NCBI RefSeq assembly: GCF_000747155.1
Contig: NZ_AVCK01000017.1
Location: forward strand, 1-64,000
DNA from: Arenimonas metalli CF5-1
Lineage (GTDB): Bacteria > Pseudomonadota > Gammaproteobacteria > Xanthomonadales > Xanthomonadaceae
DNA: 64,000 bases
Direction: 5' to 3'
In this document: positions 1 to 8,403 of the stretch, in pieces
How positions within the stretch are numbered: the stretch's first letter is position 1
Layout: the number at the start of each line of letters is the position of its first letter
Notes under the pieces: generated by a model
Databases searched by the model: none
Told to the model about the DNA's origin: nothing
The model's input: the letters and a program-made list of their open reading frames with translations, nothing else
Position numbers and translations under genes: made by a program

Positions 1-479
1 CGCAGCGGCACGCCCAGTGCGGCCGCGACCGGCCGCGCCAGCTCCAGCGCCTGGTCGTAGCCGCGCTGCCGCAGCCGGGCCGGATGCAGCGGCACCGGCA
101 CCAAGGCCCCGGGCCGCGGCGCCCCGGCCAGGCCCCGGGCGAGCCCGGTAGCCATCAGCTCCGCCAGCAGCCGGCCGGCGGCCAGGTCGCCGTGGAACTT
201 GAAGCGGGGCAGCAGCCGGTCGAGCGGGAAGCGGTAGGCCAGCGCGGCGACCGTGGCGTCCAGCGGCGGCGGCCGGCGCAGGCAGCGGCCGCAGCGAAAC
301 CCCGGCCCGGCGGGCAGCGGAAGGGCGCAGGTGGGGCAGGCGGGGTGGTTCCAGGGCAGGTCGCCGCGGCAGGCCGCGCAGAGATCCTGCCCGTCGGCGC
401 CGGGCAGCCCGCAGACCAGGCAGCGCAGGGGCAGCAGGGCCCGGCCCAGCCACCGAGAAAATCGGACAGGCCAGGTCAT
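1..479 (-). CDS. comF: ComF family protein, C-terminus beyond the window
   Basis: The frame is open from an ATG at 479 to the left edge (159 codons), so the C-terminus is missing. The N-terminus has four CxxC pairs (Cys20/23, 34/37, 48/51, 63/66), as in the zinc-finger front end of ComF/GntX proteins. A phosphoribosyltransferase-like part follows, with the characteristic VPVPLHPARLRQRGYDQA stretch near residues 127-144. ComF proteins support DNA uptake in competent bacteria; the biochemical role is not settled. It diverges from the bio operon, the arrangement known for E. coli gntX beside bioH. Family assignment is firm. The catalytic PRPP loop lies off the edge and cannot be checked. Confidence 0.9.
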   Translation of the reverse strand, partial: MTWPVRFSRWLGRALLPLRCLVCGLPGADGQDLCAACRGDLPWNHPACPTCALPLPAGPGFRCGRCLRRPPPLDATVAALAYRFPLDRLLPRFKFHGDLAAGRLLAELMATGLARGLAGAPRPGALVPVPLHPARLRQRGYDQALELARPVAAALGVPL

Positions 480-565
480 GCCGCGATGTGCTCCACTTCA
501 CGGATCGGCGGGCGCGGACGGGGATAGCCTCCGGCTTCGGGTTCGCGGTCGGTCGGGGGTCGGCC

Positions 566-595
566 GTCAACCTGGGGCAGTGCGGTTTGGTTGAC
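566..595. promoter_or_regulatory. BirA-type biotin operator (inverted repeat)
   Basis: GTCAACC at 566-572 and GGTTGAC at 589-595 form a perfect 7-bp inverted repeat separated by 16 bp. Spacing and half-site resemble the BirA operator (GTAAACC-N16-GGTTTAC in E. coli). It lies directly upstream of bioB, and the right half overlaps the -35 hexamer. Occupancy by biotinyl-AMP-bound BirA would block the promoter. This is inferred from pattern; birA is not in the window. Confidence 0.72.
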
Positions 596-619
596 AGGGG
601 TGGGCATGCTCACCAGACT
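591..619 (+). promoter_or_regulatory. Sigma-70-like promoter of the bio operon
   Basis: A perfect TTGACA -35 (591-596) is followed after 17 bp by CAGACT (614-619), a weak -10. The predicted start is about 30 nt before the bioB ATG at 658. The -35 overlaps the right half of the inverted repeat at 566-595. Confidence 0.55.
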
Positions 620-657
620 GCCGCACTCCATTAATGCAGCGCCGTCAGGGGTTTGCC

Positions 658-1674
658 ATGTCTGCCGTCATCCGCCACGACTGGACGCGCGAAGAAGTCC
701 TCGCGCTGTTCGATCTCCCCTTCCCCGTGCTGATGCAGCGCGCCGGCGCCGTGCACCGCGAGCGCTTCGACCCCAGCGAAGTCCAGGTCTCGACCCTGCT
801 GTCGGTGAAGACCGGCGGCTGCCCCGAGGACTGCGCCTACTGCCCGCAGGCGGCCCGCTACAACACCGGCGTGGACGCCACCAAGCTGATGTCCACCGAC
901 GAAGTGCTCGAGAAGGCCCGCGCCGCCAAGGCCGCCGGTGCCTCGCGTTTCTGCATGGGCGCCGCCTGGCGCAGCCCGAAGGACCGCGACATCCCGAAGG
1001 TGGCCGAGATGATCCGCGAGGTGAAGGCCCTGGGCCTGGAAACCTGCGCCACGCTCGGCATGCTCAAGGCCGACCAGGCCGTGGCCCTGCGCGCCGCCGG
1101 CCTCGACTACTACAACCACAACCTCGACACCGCGCCTGATTTCTACGGCGACGTGATCAAGACCCGCGAGTACCAGGACCGCCTGGACACCCTCGGCCAC
1201 GTGCGCGACGTCGGCATGAAGACCTGCTGCGGCGGCATCGTCGGCATGGGCGAGTCGCGCGCGCAGCGCGCCGGCCTGCTGCAGGCGCTGGCGAACCTGC
1301 CGGCGCACCCGGATTCGGTGCCCATCAACCGCCTGGTGCAGGTCGAAGGCACGCCGCTCAAGGGCACCGCGCTGCTCGATCCGTTCGAGTTCGTGCGCAC
1401 GATCGCGGTCGCCCGCATCGTGATGCCGGCCTCGATGGTGCGGCTGTCGGCCGGCCGCGCCGAGATGAACGACGAGCTGCAGGCGCTGTGCTTCCTGGCC
1501 GGCGCCAACTCGATCTTCTACGGCGAGAAGCTGCTGACCACCGGCAACCCGGACGTCGACGCCGACCGCGCCCTGTTCGAGCGCCTGGGCCTGCGCCCGA
1601 TGGAGGTCGTGCAGGAATCGAACACCGTGCATGCCGACATCGTCGCGCCGGCCACCGCCTCCTGCGCCGCCTGA
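658..1674 (+). CDS. bioB: Biotin synthase
   Basis: This radical SAM enzyme inserts sulfur into dethiobiotin, the last step of biotin synthesis. The SAM-cluster motif CPEDCAYC is present (Cys55, 59, 62 of a 338-residue protein, normal length). An in-frame ATG at 634 exists. The ATG at 658 is preferred because AGGGG sits just upstream and the family begins close to the HDWTREEV segment. It is first of a tight bioB-bioF-bioH-bioC run and probably repressed through the BirA-like site at 566-595. Confidence 0.97.
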   Translation: MSAVIRHDWTREEVLALFDLPFPVLMQRAGAVHRERFDPSEVQVSTLLSVKTGGCPEDCAYCPQAARYNTGVDATKLMSTDEVLEKARAAKAAGASRFCMGAAWRSPKDRDIPKVAEMIREVKALGLETCATLGMLKADQAVALRAAGLDYYNHNLDTAPDFYGDVIKTREYQDRLDTLGHVRDVGMKTCCGGIVGMGESRAQRAGLLQALANLPAHPDSVPINRLVQVEGTPLKGTALLDPFEFVRTIAVARIVMPASMVRLSAGRAEMNDELQALCFLAGANSIFYGEKLLTTGNPDVDADRALFERLGLRPMEVVQESNTVHADIVAPATASCAA

Positions 1675-1675
1675 C

Positions 1676-2869
1676 ATGCCGCGCCAGCGCCTCGCCGAAC
1701 GCCTTGCCGCCGCCCGCGCCGACCGCGAGGCCGCGCAGGCCGTGCGCACCCGGCGCGTGGTCGAGGCGCGCGAAGGCATGCAGGTGCTGGTGGATGGCCG
1801 CCAGCTCACCAGCTTCTGCGGCAATGATTACCTGGGCCTGAGCCAGCACCTCGACGTCGTGGCCGCGCTGCAGGAAGCCGCCGCCTGGCACGGCGTCGGC
1901 AGCACCGGTTCGGCCGGCGTCAGCGGCCACCACGCCGAGCACGCCGCGTTCGAGCGCGAGATGGCGCAGTGGCTGGGCTACGAGCGCGGCCTGTTCTTCG
2001 GCACCGGCTACCAGGCCAACCTCGCCGTGCTGCAGTCGCTGCTGGGCGAGGGCGACCTGTGCGTGCAGGACAAGCTCAACCACGCCTGCCTGATCGACGG
2101 CGCGCGCCTGTCGCGCTGCGAGCTCAAGCGCTATCCGCACGCCGACGTGGAGGCCGCGATGCGCCAGCTGATGACGCGCCGCGACGGCGTGGCGATCCTC
2201 GCCACCGACGGCGTCTTCAGCATGGACGGCGACCAGGCGCCGCTGGCCGACCTGGCGCTGGTGGCGCGCGCGCAGGACGCTTTGCTGTACGTGGATGATG
2301 CCCACGGCGTCGGCGTGCTGGGGCCGGAAGGCCGCGGCAGCCTGGCGGTCGCGGGCCTGGGCGCGCGCGAAGTGCCGCTGCTGCTGGTGCCGCTGGGCAA
2401 GGCCTTCGGCGGCCAGGGCGCGATGCTGCTGGGCAGCCACGCGGTGGTCGGCCACATCGCCGAGACCGCGCGTCCGTATCTGTATTCGACCGCGCCGGCG
2501 CCGGCGATGGCCGCCGCGATGCGCGCGAGCCTGAAGCTGATCCGCAGCCAGCCCTGGCGGCGCGCCAAGCTGGCGTCGCTGGTGGCGCGTTTCCGCCGCG
2601 GCGCCTCGGCGCTGGGGCTGCCGCTGCAGGAATCGTTCACGCCGATCCAGCCGATCGTGCTCGGCGACAACGCGCGCGCGCTGTCGCTGTCGGCCGCGCT
2701 CGAGCAGGCCGGCTACCTCGTCACCGCGATCCGGCCGCCGACGGTGCCGGAGCAGCAGGCGCGGCTGCGCATCACGCTGAGCTGCGAACACAACGAGCGC
2801 GATGTGGACGGCCTGCTGGCCGCCCTCGCGGAAGCCCTCGGCGCCCGCAAAGCCCCGCAGCCGGCATGA
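1676..2869 (+). CDS. bioF: 8-amino-7-oxononanoate synthase
   Basis: This PLP-dependent alpha-oxoamine synthase condenses pimeloyl-ACP with alanine to give KAPA. At 397 residues it has the family length. The PLP lysine is Lys242 in LGKAFGG, and the DDAHGVG motif lies at 207-213. The ATG at 1676 starts one base after the bioB stop. The open frame extends upstream to 1631, but that part lies inside bioB and lacks family sequence. It is translated in the biotin operon and overlaps bioH by 4 bp. Confidence 0.96.
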   Translation: MPRQRLAERLAAARADREAAQAVRTRRVVEAREGMQVLVDGRQLTSFCGNDYLGLSQHLDVVAALQEAAAWHGVGSTGSAGVSGHHAEHAAFEREMAQWLGYERGLFFGTGYQANLAVLQSLLGEGDLCVQDKLNHACLIDGARLSRCELKRYPHADVEAAMRQLMTRRDGVAILATDGVFSMDGDQAPLADLALVARAQDALLYVDDAHGVGVLGPEGRGSLAVAGLGAREVPLLLVPLGKAFGGQGAMLLGSHAVVGHIAETARPYLYSTAPAPAMAAAMRASLKLIRSQPWRRAKLASLVARFRRGASALGLPLQESFTPIQPIVLGDNARALSLSAALEQAGYLVTAIRPPTVPEQQARLRITLSCEHNERDVDGLLAALAEALGARKAPQPA

Positions 2870-3642
2870 CCCTGTTCCACGACGTGCGCGGCCAGGGCCC
2901 GGACCTGGTGCTGCTGCATGGCTGGGCCATGCACGCGGGCATCTTCGCGCCGCTGGTGGCCCGGCTCGAGCCGCACTTCACCCTGCACCTGGTCGATCTG
3001 CCGGGCCATGGCCGCAGCGCCGGCACCGGGCTGCCGCTGCGGCTCGCGGAAGCCGCCGACGCGGTGGCCGCGGTGGTGCCGGCACGCGCGCTGTGGCTGG
3101 GCTGGTCGCTGGGCGGTCTGGTGGCGCTGCAGCAGGCGGCGACGCGACCGCAGGCCGTGCGCGGCCTGGTGATGCTGGCCGCCAGCCCGCGCTTCGTGCG
3201 CGGCGAGGACTGGGCGGCGGGCATGGACGCCGCGGTCTTCCGCAATTTCGCCAGCGAGCTGGGCCGCGACTACCGCGGCACCCTCGATCGCTTCCTGATG
3301 CTCGAGGCGCAGGGCTCGGACCACGTGCGCGAGGAACTGAAGCTGCTGCGCGCCGAAGTCTTCGCCCACGGCGAGCCGGCCGCCGACGTGCTGTGCGAGG
3401 GCCTGGGCCTGCTGGAGGACAGCGACCTGCGCGCCGCGCTGCCGGCGCTTGCGATGCCAAGCCTCTGGCTGGCCGGCCGGCGCGACCGGCTGGTGTCGCC
3501 CGCGGCGATGCTCGCCGCGTCGGAAGCCGCGCCGCAGGGCCGTTTCGTGCAGGTGGAAAGCGGCGGCCACGCGCCCTTCCTCACGCATGCCGGTGAAGTG
3601 GCCGATGCGCTGCTCGCCTTCGCCGCGGACTGCGCGCCGTGA
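2866..3642 (+). CDS. bioH: Pimeloyl-ACP methyl ester carboxylesterase
   Basis: BioH removes the methyl ester that BioC added, ending pimelate chain construction and releasing pimeloyl-ACP for BioF. The alpha/beta-hydrolase triad is visible: Ser81 in GWSLGG, Asp207 in AGRRDR and His235 in SGGHAPF. Length is 258 residues. The start overlaps the bioF stop (ATGA) and the end overlaps the bioC start, which suggests translational coupling. Finding bioH inside the bio operon beside bioC fits the BioC-BioH pathway. Confidence 0.93.
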   Translation: MTLFHDVRGQGPDLVLLHGWAMHAGIFAPLVARLEPHFTLHLVDLPGHGRSAGTGLPLRLAEAADAVAAVVPARALWLGWSLGGLVALQQAATRPQAVRGLVMLAASPRFVRGEDWAAGMDAAVFRNFASELGRDYRGTLDRFLMLEAQGSDHVREELKLLRAEVFAHGEPAADVLCEGLGLLEDSDLRAALPALAMPSLWLAGRRDRLVSPAAMLAASEAAPQGRFVQVESGGHAPFLTHAGEVADALLAFAADCAP

Positions 3643-4514
3643 GCGGCCTGTTCGACCGCCGCCACCTGCGCCGCGCCTTCGGCCGCGCCGCGCCGAACTA
3701 CGCCGCGGTGGCCGCGCTGCAGCGCGAGGCCGAGGCGCGCCTGCTCGAGCAGCTTGATTACCTCGACGACCGCCAGCCCGCGCGCATCCTCGACCTGGGC
3801 TGCGGCCCGGGCCGCGCCGCCGGCGCGATGAAGAAGCGCTGGCCCAAGGCCGAGGTGATCGCCCTCGACGCCGCCCTGCCGATGCTGCGCGAAGTGCCGC
3901 GCCACACCCGCTTCTGGCGCCCGGTGCGGCGGGTGAACGCCGACGTTTCGCAGCTGCCGCTGGCCGACCAGTGCGCCGACGTCATTTTCTCCAGCCTGTG
4001 CCTGCAGTGGGTGGACGACCTGCCCGCCACGCTGTCGGAGTTCCGCCGCGTGCTGCGTCCGGGCGGGCTGATGCTGCTGTCCACCTTCGGCCCGGCCACG
4101 CTGTCGGAACTGCGCGATGCCTACCTCGCCTGCGGCGAAGTGCCGCCGCTGTCGCCGTTCGCGCAGATCCAGCAGGTGGGTGACGCGATGCTGGCCGCCG
4201 GCTTCAAGGACCCGGTGCTCGAGCGCGACGAGTACACGCTCACTTATCCCGACCTGCGCAGCCTGATGCAGGAGCTGCGCGCGATCGGCGCCGGCGACGC
4301 GCGCCACGACCGCCCGCGCGGGCTCGGCGGCCGCGGTCGCCTGCAGCGCGTCACCGCGCAGTACGAAGCGCTGCGCCGCGACGGCGTGCTGCCCAGCACC
4401 TGGGAAGTGATCACCGCCCAGGCCTGGGGCCCGGCGCCGGGCGCGCCGCGACGCGATGGCGGCGCCGACCTCGCCAGCTTCCCGGCCGATCGCATTCCGG
4501 TGCGGCGGCGGTAG
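3639..4514 (+). CDS. bioC: Malonyl-ACP O-methyltransferase
   Basis: This SAM-dependent methyltransferase caps malonyl-ACP so that the fatty acid synthesis machinery can elongate it to pimeloyl-ACP methyl ester. The SAM-binding motif ILDLGCGPGRA is at about residues 50-60, and the 291-residue length is typical. Translation starts at a GTG overlapping the bioH stop (GTGA). It is the last gene of the biotin operon. Its stop codon TAG lies inside a TAGACT -10-like hexamer (4512-4517) that may serve the next gene. Confidence 0.93.
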   Translation: MSGLFDRRHLRRAFGRAAPNYAAVAALQREAEARLLEQLDYLDDRQPARILDLGCGPGRAAGAMKKRWPKAEVIALDAALPMLREVPRHTRFWRPVRRVNADVSQLPLADQCADVIFSSLCLQWVDDLPATLSEFRRVLRPGGLMLLSTFGPATLSELRDAYLACGEVPPLSPFAQIQQVGDAMLAAGFKDPVLERDEYTLTYPDLRSLMQELRAIGAGDARHDRPRGLGGRGRLQRVTAQYEALRRDGVLPSTWEVITAQAWGPAPGAPRRDGGADLASFPADRIPVRRR

Positions 4515-4517
4515 ACT
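4512..4517 (+). promoter_or_regulatory. -10-like hexamer upstream of the META-domain lipoprotein
   Basis: TAGACT occurs 28 nt upstream of the ATG at 4546. The same kind of hexamer (TAGACT or TAGATT) recurs before other starts in this window (16103-16108, minus 59564-59559, minus upstream of 46211). No clear -35 is seen, so this is tentative. Confidence 0.35.
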
Positions 4518-4545
4518 CGCCGGGTCCCCCCGACCCGGAGCCGCC

Positions 4546-5265
4546 ATGACTCGTCTTTCCTCCGAGCGCCTGCTCGTCCTCGCGCTGGCCGCCAGCCTCG
4601 CCGGCTGCGCCACCACGCGCACCGAGATCGCGTCCACCGATGACGCCGCGGTGCTGGAAGGCACCGAGTGGCGCCTGGTCGCCGCGCCCGGCGAGGCCTC
4701 GGTGCCCGACGTCGGCCCCGGCGCCGCCACGCTCCGCTTCGAGGCGGAACGTTTTTCGCTCGGCGGCCCGTGCAACAGCCACACCGGCGGCTGGTCGCGC
4801 GACGGCATGCAGCTGCGCCTCGGCGGGGAAGGTGCGGCGATCGCCAGCACCCGCCGCATGTGCCCGCCGCAGATCATGGCGCGCGAAACGGCGCTGGTGC
4901 AGGCGATGATGGCGCCGCTCACGCTCGGCTTCGACGGCCCGTTCCTGCAGCTGCGCGCCGCGGATGGCGCCAGCTGGCGCTTCGACAGCCGCCCGCCGGT
5001 CGCCAACGCGCCGCGCGAGCGCATCGTCCAGATCGCCGGCCAGCGCGCGCCGTGCACCGGCATCGCCCAGCAGCTGTGCCTGCAGGTGCGCACCCAGCCG
5101 GGTGCGCCGTGGGAGCTGCACTATGGCGACATCGAAGGCTTCGACTGGCAGGTCGGCGTGGAGTACGTGCTGCGCATTCGCGAGACCACGGTGGCCAACC
5201 CGCCTGCCGACGGCAGCGGGCGGCACTGGCAGCTGATCGAAGTGCTGGACAGCAGCCAGGACTGA
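4546..5265 (+). CDS. META and DUF4377 domain lipoprotein
   Basis: A 239-residue protein with a signal peptide and lipobox (LAGC, Cys21), so probably lipid-anchored in the envelope. Residues about 37-150 look like a META (HslJ-like) domain, with the GxWxL-type opening and the CNSHTGG segment. Residues about 165-235 look like DUF4377, with paired cysteines, a Trp-Glu-Leu-Tyr run and a conserved IEGF. The pairing of these two domains in one lipoprotein is common. The function is unknown; HslJ is linked to novobiocin tolerance and heat induction. The ATG at 4546 is chosen because the signal peptide starts there. Confidence 0.8.
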   Translation: MTRLSSERLLVLALAASLAGCATTRTEIASTDDAAVLEGTEWRLVAAPGEASVPDVGPGAATLRFEAERFSLGGPCNSHTGGWSRDGMQLRLGGEGAAIASTRRMCPPQIMARETALVQAMMAPLTLGFDGPFLQLRAADGASWRFDSRPPVANAPRERIVQIAGQRAPCTGIAQQLCLQVRTQPGAPWELHYGDIEGFDWQVGVEYVLRIRETTVANPPADGSGRHWQLIEVLDSSQD

Positions 5266-5300
5266 GCCGCCCCTCGGCGAACCGGACAGGAGGACGCGAC

Positions 5301-5687
5301 GTGTCATCCCTCTACTACCTCGCCGCCGGGCTGGCGACGATCACGGGCCTGGTGCATTCGGTGCTGGGCGAGCGCCTGATCTTCCGGCACCTGCGAAAAG
5401 GCACGCTCGTGCCGTCCGAAGACGCACCGCCGCTGCGCGGACGCCACGTGCGGATCCTGTGGGCCACCTGGCACCTGGGCAGCGTGTTCGGCTGGGCCTT
5501 CGCCGGGGCCCTGGTGGCGCTTGCGACGGGCGCCCGCTCGCTGGAGTCGATACTGGTGGCGGCGGTAGTGTCCGCCTACACGGGCGGCGCGGTGCTGGTG
5601 TTCGTGGGTACCCGCGGCCGCCATCCCGGCTGGGCCGCGCTGCTCGCGGTCGCGGTGCTGGCCTGGCTCGCCGCGGGCCCGGCCTGA
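5301..5687 (+). CDS. Small four-helix membrane protein, unknown function
   Basis: A 128-residue hydrophobic protein starting at a GTG preceded by a good ribosome site (ACAGGAGG, 5286-5293). Four membrane segments are apparent, at about residues 3-22, 52-72, 80-100 and 107-126. A His/Arg-rich motif (GLVHSVLGERLIFRHLR) lies after helix 1, and WATWHLG opens helix 2. The histidines near the membrane face could bind a metal or heme, but that is only an inference. I do not recognise a named family. It lies 35 bp after the lipoprotein and may share its transcript. Confidence 0.7.
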   Translation: MSSLYYLAAGLATITGLVHSVLGERLIFRHLRKGTLVPSEDAPPLRGRHVRILWATWHLGSVFGWAFAGALVALATGARSLESILVAAVVSAYTGGAVLVFVGTRGRHPGWAALLAVAVLAWLAAGPA

Positions 5688-5715
5688 CGGATCCTGATTC
5701 GAACCGGGGAAGACG

Positions 5716-5799
5716 ATGGCCAACAGGACAGGGGCAGCCTGCTTCTCGATCAACAGCGCATGGCTGGTGCTGGCCTGGCTGGTGAGCGCCGTCAGTTGA
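5716..5799 (+). CDS. Possible 27-residue hydrophobic peptide (leader ORF)
   Basis: ATG at 5716 follows a purine-rich GGGGAAG and opens 27 codons ending at TGA 5797-5799. The second half is hydrophobic (SAWLVLAWLVSAVS). It overlaps the start of the next gene (ATG 5760), and its stop overlaps a possible TTG start at 5796, so it might be a coupled leader. There is no homology evidence, and it could be chance. Confidence 0.25.
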   Translation: MANRTGAACFSINSAWLVLAWLVSAVS

Positions 5800-6446
5800 A
5801 GAAGAAGCGAGCCAGGAGCCGCGGCATCCGGCATCCCGCGCGGAACGCGGTGGTGTTCGGGCTGGCCACGCTCGCGGGCGTCGCCCTGGTCTGGATGGGC
5901 GCCGTCGACATGCGCGAAACCGGGCGGAGCGGTTCGCCATGGCTCGCGCTGGGGCTGTTTCCGGCGCTGCTGTGCCCGATCGCCTTCGTCCATTACCTCA
6001 GGATGATCCCGGTCTTCCGCGACCTGCAGGGCGGCCGCAGCGCGATCGCGCGCTGGACGGTGCCTGCCGAAGAGTTCGATCGTTTCCGCGAGGAACAGCA
6101 GCGGATTCCCGCGGCCAGCATCCTGGTCAATTTCTACCGGCCGCCGAAGGACACCCCGGCCAGCGGCGTCGAGGTCATCTTCTCCGATCGCGGCGTGCTG
6201 GTCGGCGACGGTTACTTCCCCTTGTCGCCGACCGGGAAGCGGCGGCTGCAGAGCGTGGCTTACGTGGCCTCCGATCCGCCGACGATCGAATTCGGGATGG
6301 TGATCACCACGAGCGTCCGCACCTCGAGCCTGACCTACGCGACCCAGCGCGCCCTGGAAACGCTGCGCGTGCCGGTGGCGACCGATGCGCGGCGACAGGC
6401 GGGCGAGGTCGTGGACCGCTTCCAGTCCGCCATCGACCGCGGCTGA
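5760..6446 (+). CDS. Two-helix membrane protein, unknown function
   Basis: A 228-residue protein with a basic N-terminus (KKKRARSR), two membrane segments (about residues 30-48 and 60-80), then a soluble domain of about 140 residues ending in alternating beta-like and helical sequence. The overall plan, two helices then a beta-rich cytoplasmic domain, resembles bacterial PH-like membrane proteins. I cannot assign it to a family. The start is uncertain: ATG 5760 has no clear ribosome site, and TTG 5796 would remove 12 residues. It converges with the PH-domain gene at 6480-6932. Confidence 0.6.
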   Translation: MAGAGLAGERRQLKKKRARSRGIRHPARNAVVFGLATLAGVALVWMGAVDMRETGRSGSPWLALGLFPALLCPIAFVHYLRMIPVFRDLQGGRSAIARWTVPAEEFDRFREEQQRIPAASILVNFYRPPKDTPASGVEVIFSDRGVLVGDGYFPLSPTGKRRLQSVAYVASDPPTIEFGMVITTSVRTSSLTYATQRALETLRVPVATDARRQAGEVVDRFQSAIDRG

Positions 6447-6479
6447 GCCCGGGGCCGCGCCTCCCGCGCGACGCCCGCC

Positions 6480-6932
6480 TCAGTCGAGCGCGTCGTGGCC
6501 GCCGAGATCCGCGTGGCCGCCGCCGCCCGACTCGAAGGTGCGCACGCGCTTGGCGTCGCGGCGCGCTTCGGACAGGCGGCGGATGCGCTCACGAAGCGAC
6601 TCGGCGTCCTTCAGCCAGGGCAGGTGGATTTCAGGCGTCGAAGCGTCGGTGGTGAAAAGCACCACCTCGCCCAGGCCGAACATCCGTTCGAAGAAGGTCT
6701 GCTCGAGCCGCGTATCGCGCACGCGGTAGAGCTCGAGGTCCTCGGTGCTGCGGTTGAACACGCCGCGCCGGATGGACAGCCGCTGGTCGGTCAGCGTGTA
6801 CACCGTGTTGCGCACCACCAGCCAGCGCCAGAGTGCCCACGGAATCGGGATCAGCAGCAGGCAGGCGAGGAACCAGCCGGCGTTCTGCCACTGCGAGGGC
6901 GTGCCGGTCCATTCGCTGCGTTCGGTGTCCAT
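6480..6932 (-). CDS. PH domain-containing membrane protein (bPH2/YdbS type)
   Basis: A short N-terminal stretch leads into one clear membrane segment (about residues 18-40). A bacterial PH domain follows, recognised by the YTLTDQRLSIRRGVFNR pattern and the later FFERMFGLGEVVL segment. The role of bPH2 proteins is mostly unknown. ATG 6932 is preferred over ATG 6953 because AGGAG lies 5 bp before it. It is third in a minus-strand group with the NTF2-like gene and the dehydratase. Confidence 0.8.
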   Translation of the reverse strand: MDTERSEWTGTPSQWQNAGWFLACLLLIPIPWALWRWLVVRNTVYTLTDQRLSIRRGVFNRSTEDLELYRVRDTRLEQTFFERMFGLGEVVLFTTDASTPEIHLPWLKDAESLRERIRRLSEARRDAKRVRTFESGGGGHADLGGHDALD

Positions 6933-6949
6933 GGGGGCTCCTGGGGGGG

Positions 6950-7378
6950 TCATGCCGAGACCTGGGCAATCCAGTCCTCGAGGTTGTAGTAGTTGGTGAT
7001 GCGGGTGATCGCGCCATCCTCGACGTCGAAGAAGGCGCCGCCGGGCAGCACGTACTTCTGGCCGTGCGCGGGCGGCAGGCCGGTGTCGTTGGCGAGGTAC
7101 TCGCCGTGCACCACGTACTCGGCGGCGACGCGGGTGCCTTCCTGGTTGGCCATCACGACGATGTCGCGCAGCTGTTCGCGGTAGCAGCGGTTCATGCGCG
7201 CCAGGAAGGCGGCGAAGGCGACCTTGCCGTTCTCGCGCGCGCCCTGGTTGATGTCGTGCGCCACGTCGGGGTCCAGGCGCGCCAGCATCCCCTCCCAGTC
7301 GCCGCGGTTGAAGGCGCTGTAGTAGGCCAGCACCAGTTCGATGGCGCGGTCGGCCGCGCGGTTGCCGTCGACGATCAT
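6950..7378 (-). CDS. NTF2/SnoaL-like (ketosteroid isomerase-related) protein
   Basis: A 142-residue cone-shaped NTF2-fold protein. Its hallmarks are the opening helix followed by YYSAFNRGDWEGML, the DVAHDINQG strand, and the closing DGAITRITNYYNLEDW. Related proteins are annotated as ketosteroid-isomerase-like, but substrates are generally unknown. It lies 16 bp downstream of the dehydratase and upstream of the PH-domain gene, so the three probably share a transcript. Enzymatic function cannot be inferred. Confidence 0.82.
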   Translation of the reverse strand: MIVDGNRAADRAIELVLAYYSAFNRGDWEGMLARLDPDVAHDINQGARENGKVAFAAFLARMNRCYREQLRDIVVMANQEGTRVAAEYVVHGEYLANDTGLPPAHGQKYVLPGGAFFDVEDGAITRITNYYNLEDWIAQVSA

Positions 7379-7394
7379 GTCTTGCCTCGGGGGG

Positions 7395-8333
7395 TTACCA
7401 GGGGAGCGCGGCCAGGTCCACGTTGCCGCCCGACAGGATAAGCCCGATCCGGCGGCCGGCGAAGGGCTCGGGGTAGCGCAGCACCGCCGCCAGCACGGTG
7501 GCGCAGGACGGCTCGATGATGATCTTGAGCCGCGCCCAGGCCAGCCGCATGGCCGCCACGGTTTCGGCGTCGGTCACCACCAGGGCCTGCAGGCCGTCGC
7601 GCCGCATGATGGCCAGGTTGATGGCGCCGACGGTGCCGCGCAGCCCGTCGCAGACGGTGTCGGGCGTGAAGTCGGTGACGTGGCGGTTCTGGCGAAGGGA
7701 TTCGAAGGTCTCGGCCGCGCCGGCCGGCTCGGCGCCGAACACCGGGGTGCCGCGCGCGGCCAGCAGGGTGCCGCTGGCCAGGCCGCCGCCGCCGAGCGGC
7801 GCCAGCAGCGCGTCCAGCGGGCCGGTCTCGTCCAGCAGTTCGAGCGCGGCCGTGCCCTGGCCGGCGATCACGCGCGGGTCGGTGTAGGGATGCACGAGGG
7901 TAGCGCCGGTTTCTTCCTGTACGCGTGCGGCGGCGGCCTCGCGCGCGGCGATGGTGGGCGCGCAGCGGTGCAGCACGGCGCCGTAGGCTTCGATCGCCGC
8001 CAGCTTGCTCAGCACCGCGCCCTCGGGCACCACCACGTGGGCGGGGATGCCGCGGCTGCGTGCCGCCAGCGCCAGCGCGGCGCCGTGGTTGCCGGAGGAG
8101 TGCGTGACCACGCCGCGGGGCGCGACGGCTTCGTCCAGTGACCAGACCGCGTTGCAGGCGCCCCGGAACTTGAAGGCGCCGCTGCGCTGGAAGTTCTCAC
8201 ACTTGAAGTGCAGCTCGGCGCCGGCCAGCGCATCGAGCGAGCGTGAGCGCAGCACCGGCGTGCGGCGGGCGTGCGGGGCGATGCGGGCGGCGGCGGCGAG
8301 GACGTCGTCGAAGCCGGGGAGGTCGGGGGTCAT
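7395..8333 (-). CDS. Threonine/serine dehydratase-like PLP enzyme
   Basis: A 312-residue fold-type II PLP enzyme. The Schiff-base lysine is Lys55 in SGAFKFRGA, the substrate motif SSGNHG is at 79-84, and the phosphate-binding glycine run GGGG is at 181-184. It lacks a C-terminal regulatory ACT region, so it resembles short catabolic threonine dehydratases and serine racemases rather than IlvA. It is first of the minus-strand trio ending at 6480 and diverges from pepN across a 70-bp gap. Substrate (Thr, Ser or racemisation) is not decided by sequence alone. Confidence 0.85.
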   Translation of the reverse strand: MTPDLPGFDDVLAAAARIAPHARRTPVLRSRSLDALAGAELHFKCENFQRSGAFKFRGACNAVWSLDEAVAPRGVVTHSSGNHGAALALAARSRGIPAHVVVPEGAVLSKLAAIEAYGAVLHRCAPTIAAREAAAARVQEETGATLVHPYTDPRVIAGQGTAALELLDETGPLDALLAPLGGGGLASGTLLAARGTPVFGAEPAGAAETFESLRQNRHVTDFTPDTVCDGLRGTVGAINLAIMRRDGLQALVVTDAETVAAMRLAWARLKIIIEPSCATVLAAVLRYPEPFAGRRIGLILSGGNVDLAALPW

Positions 8334-8403
8334 GGGCGGTCCGTCGTGGGGCGCGTGCTAGCCTAGCAAACCGCTGCCTGCCTCCCCCGGAAACCCGCAC
8401 AGA

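Noticed and set aside
84..527. Plus-strand frames over the comF region
   Set aside because: comF on the minus strand has intact CxxC pairs and family sequence; the plus frames do not.
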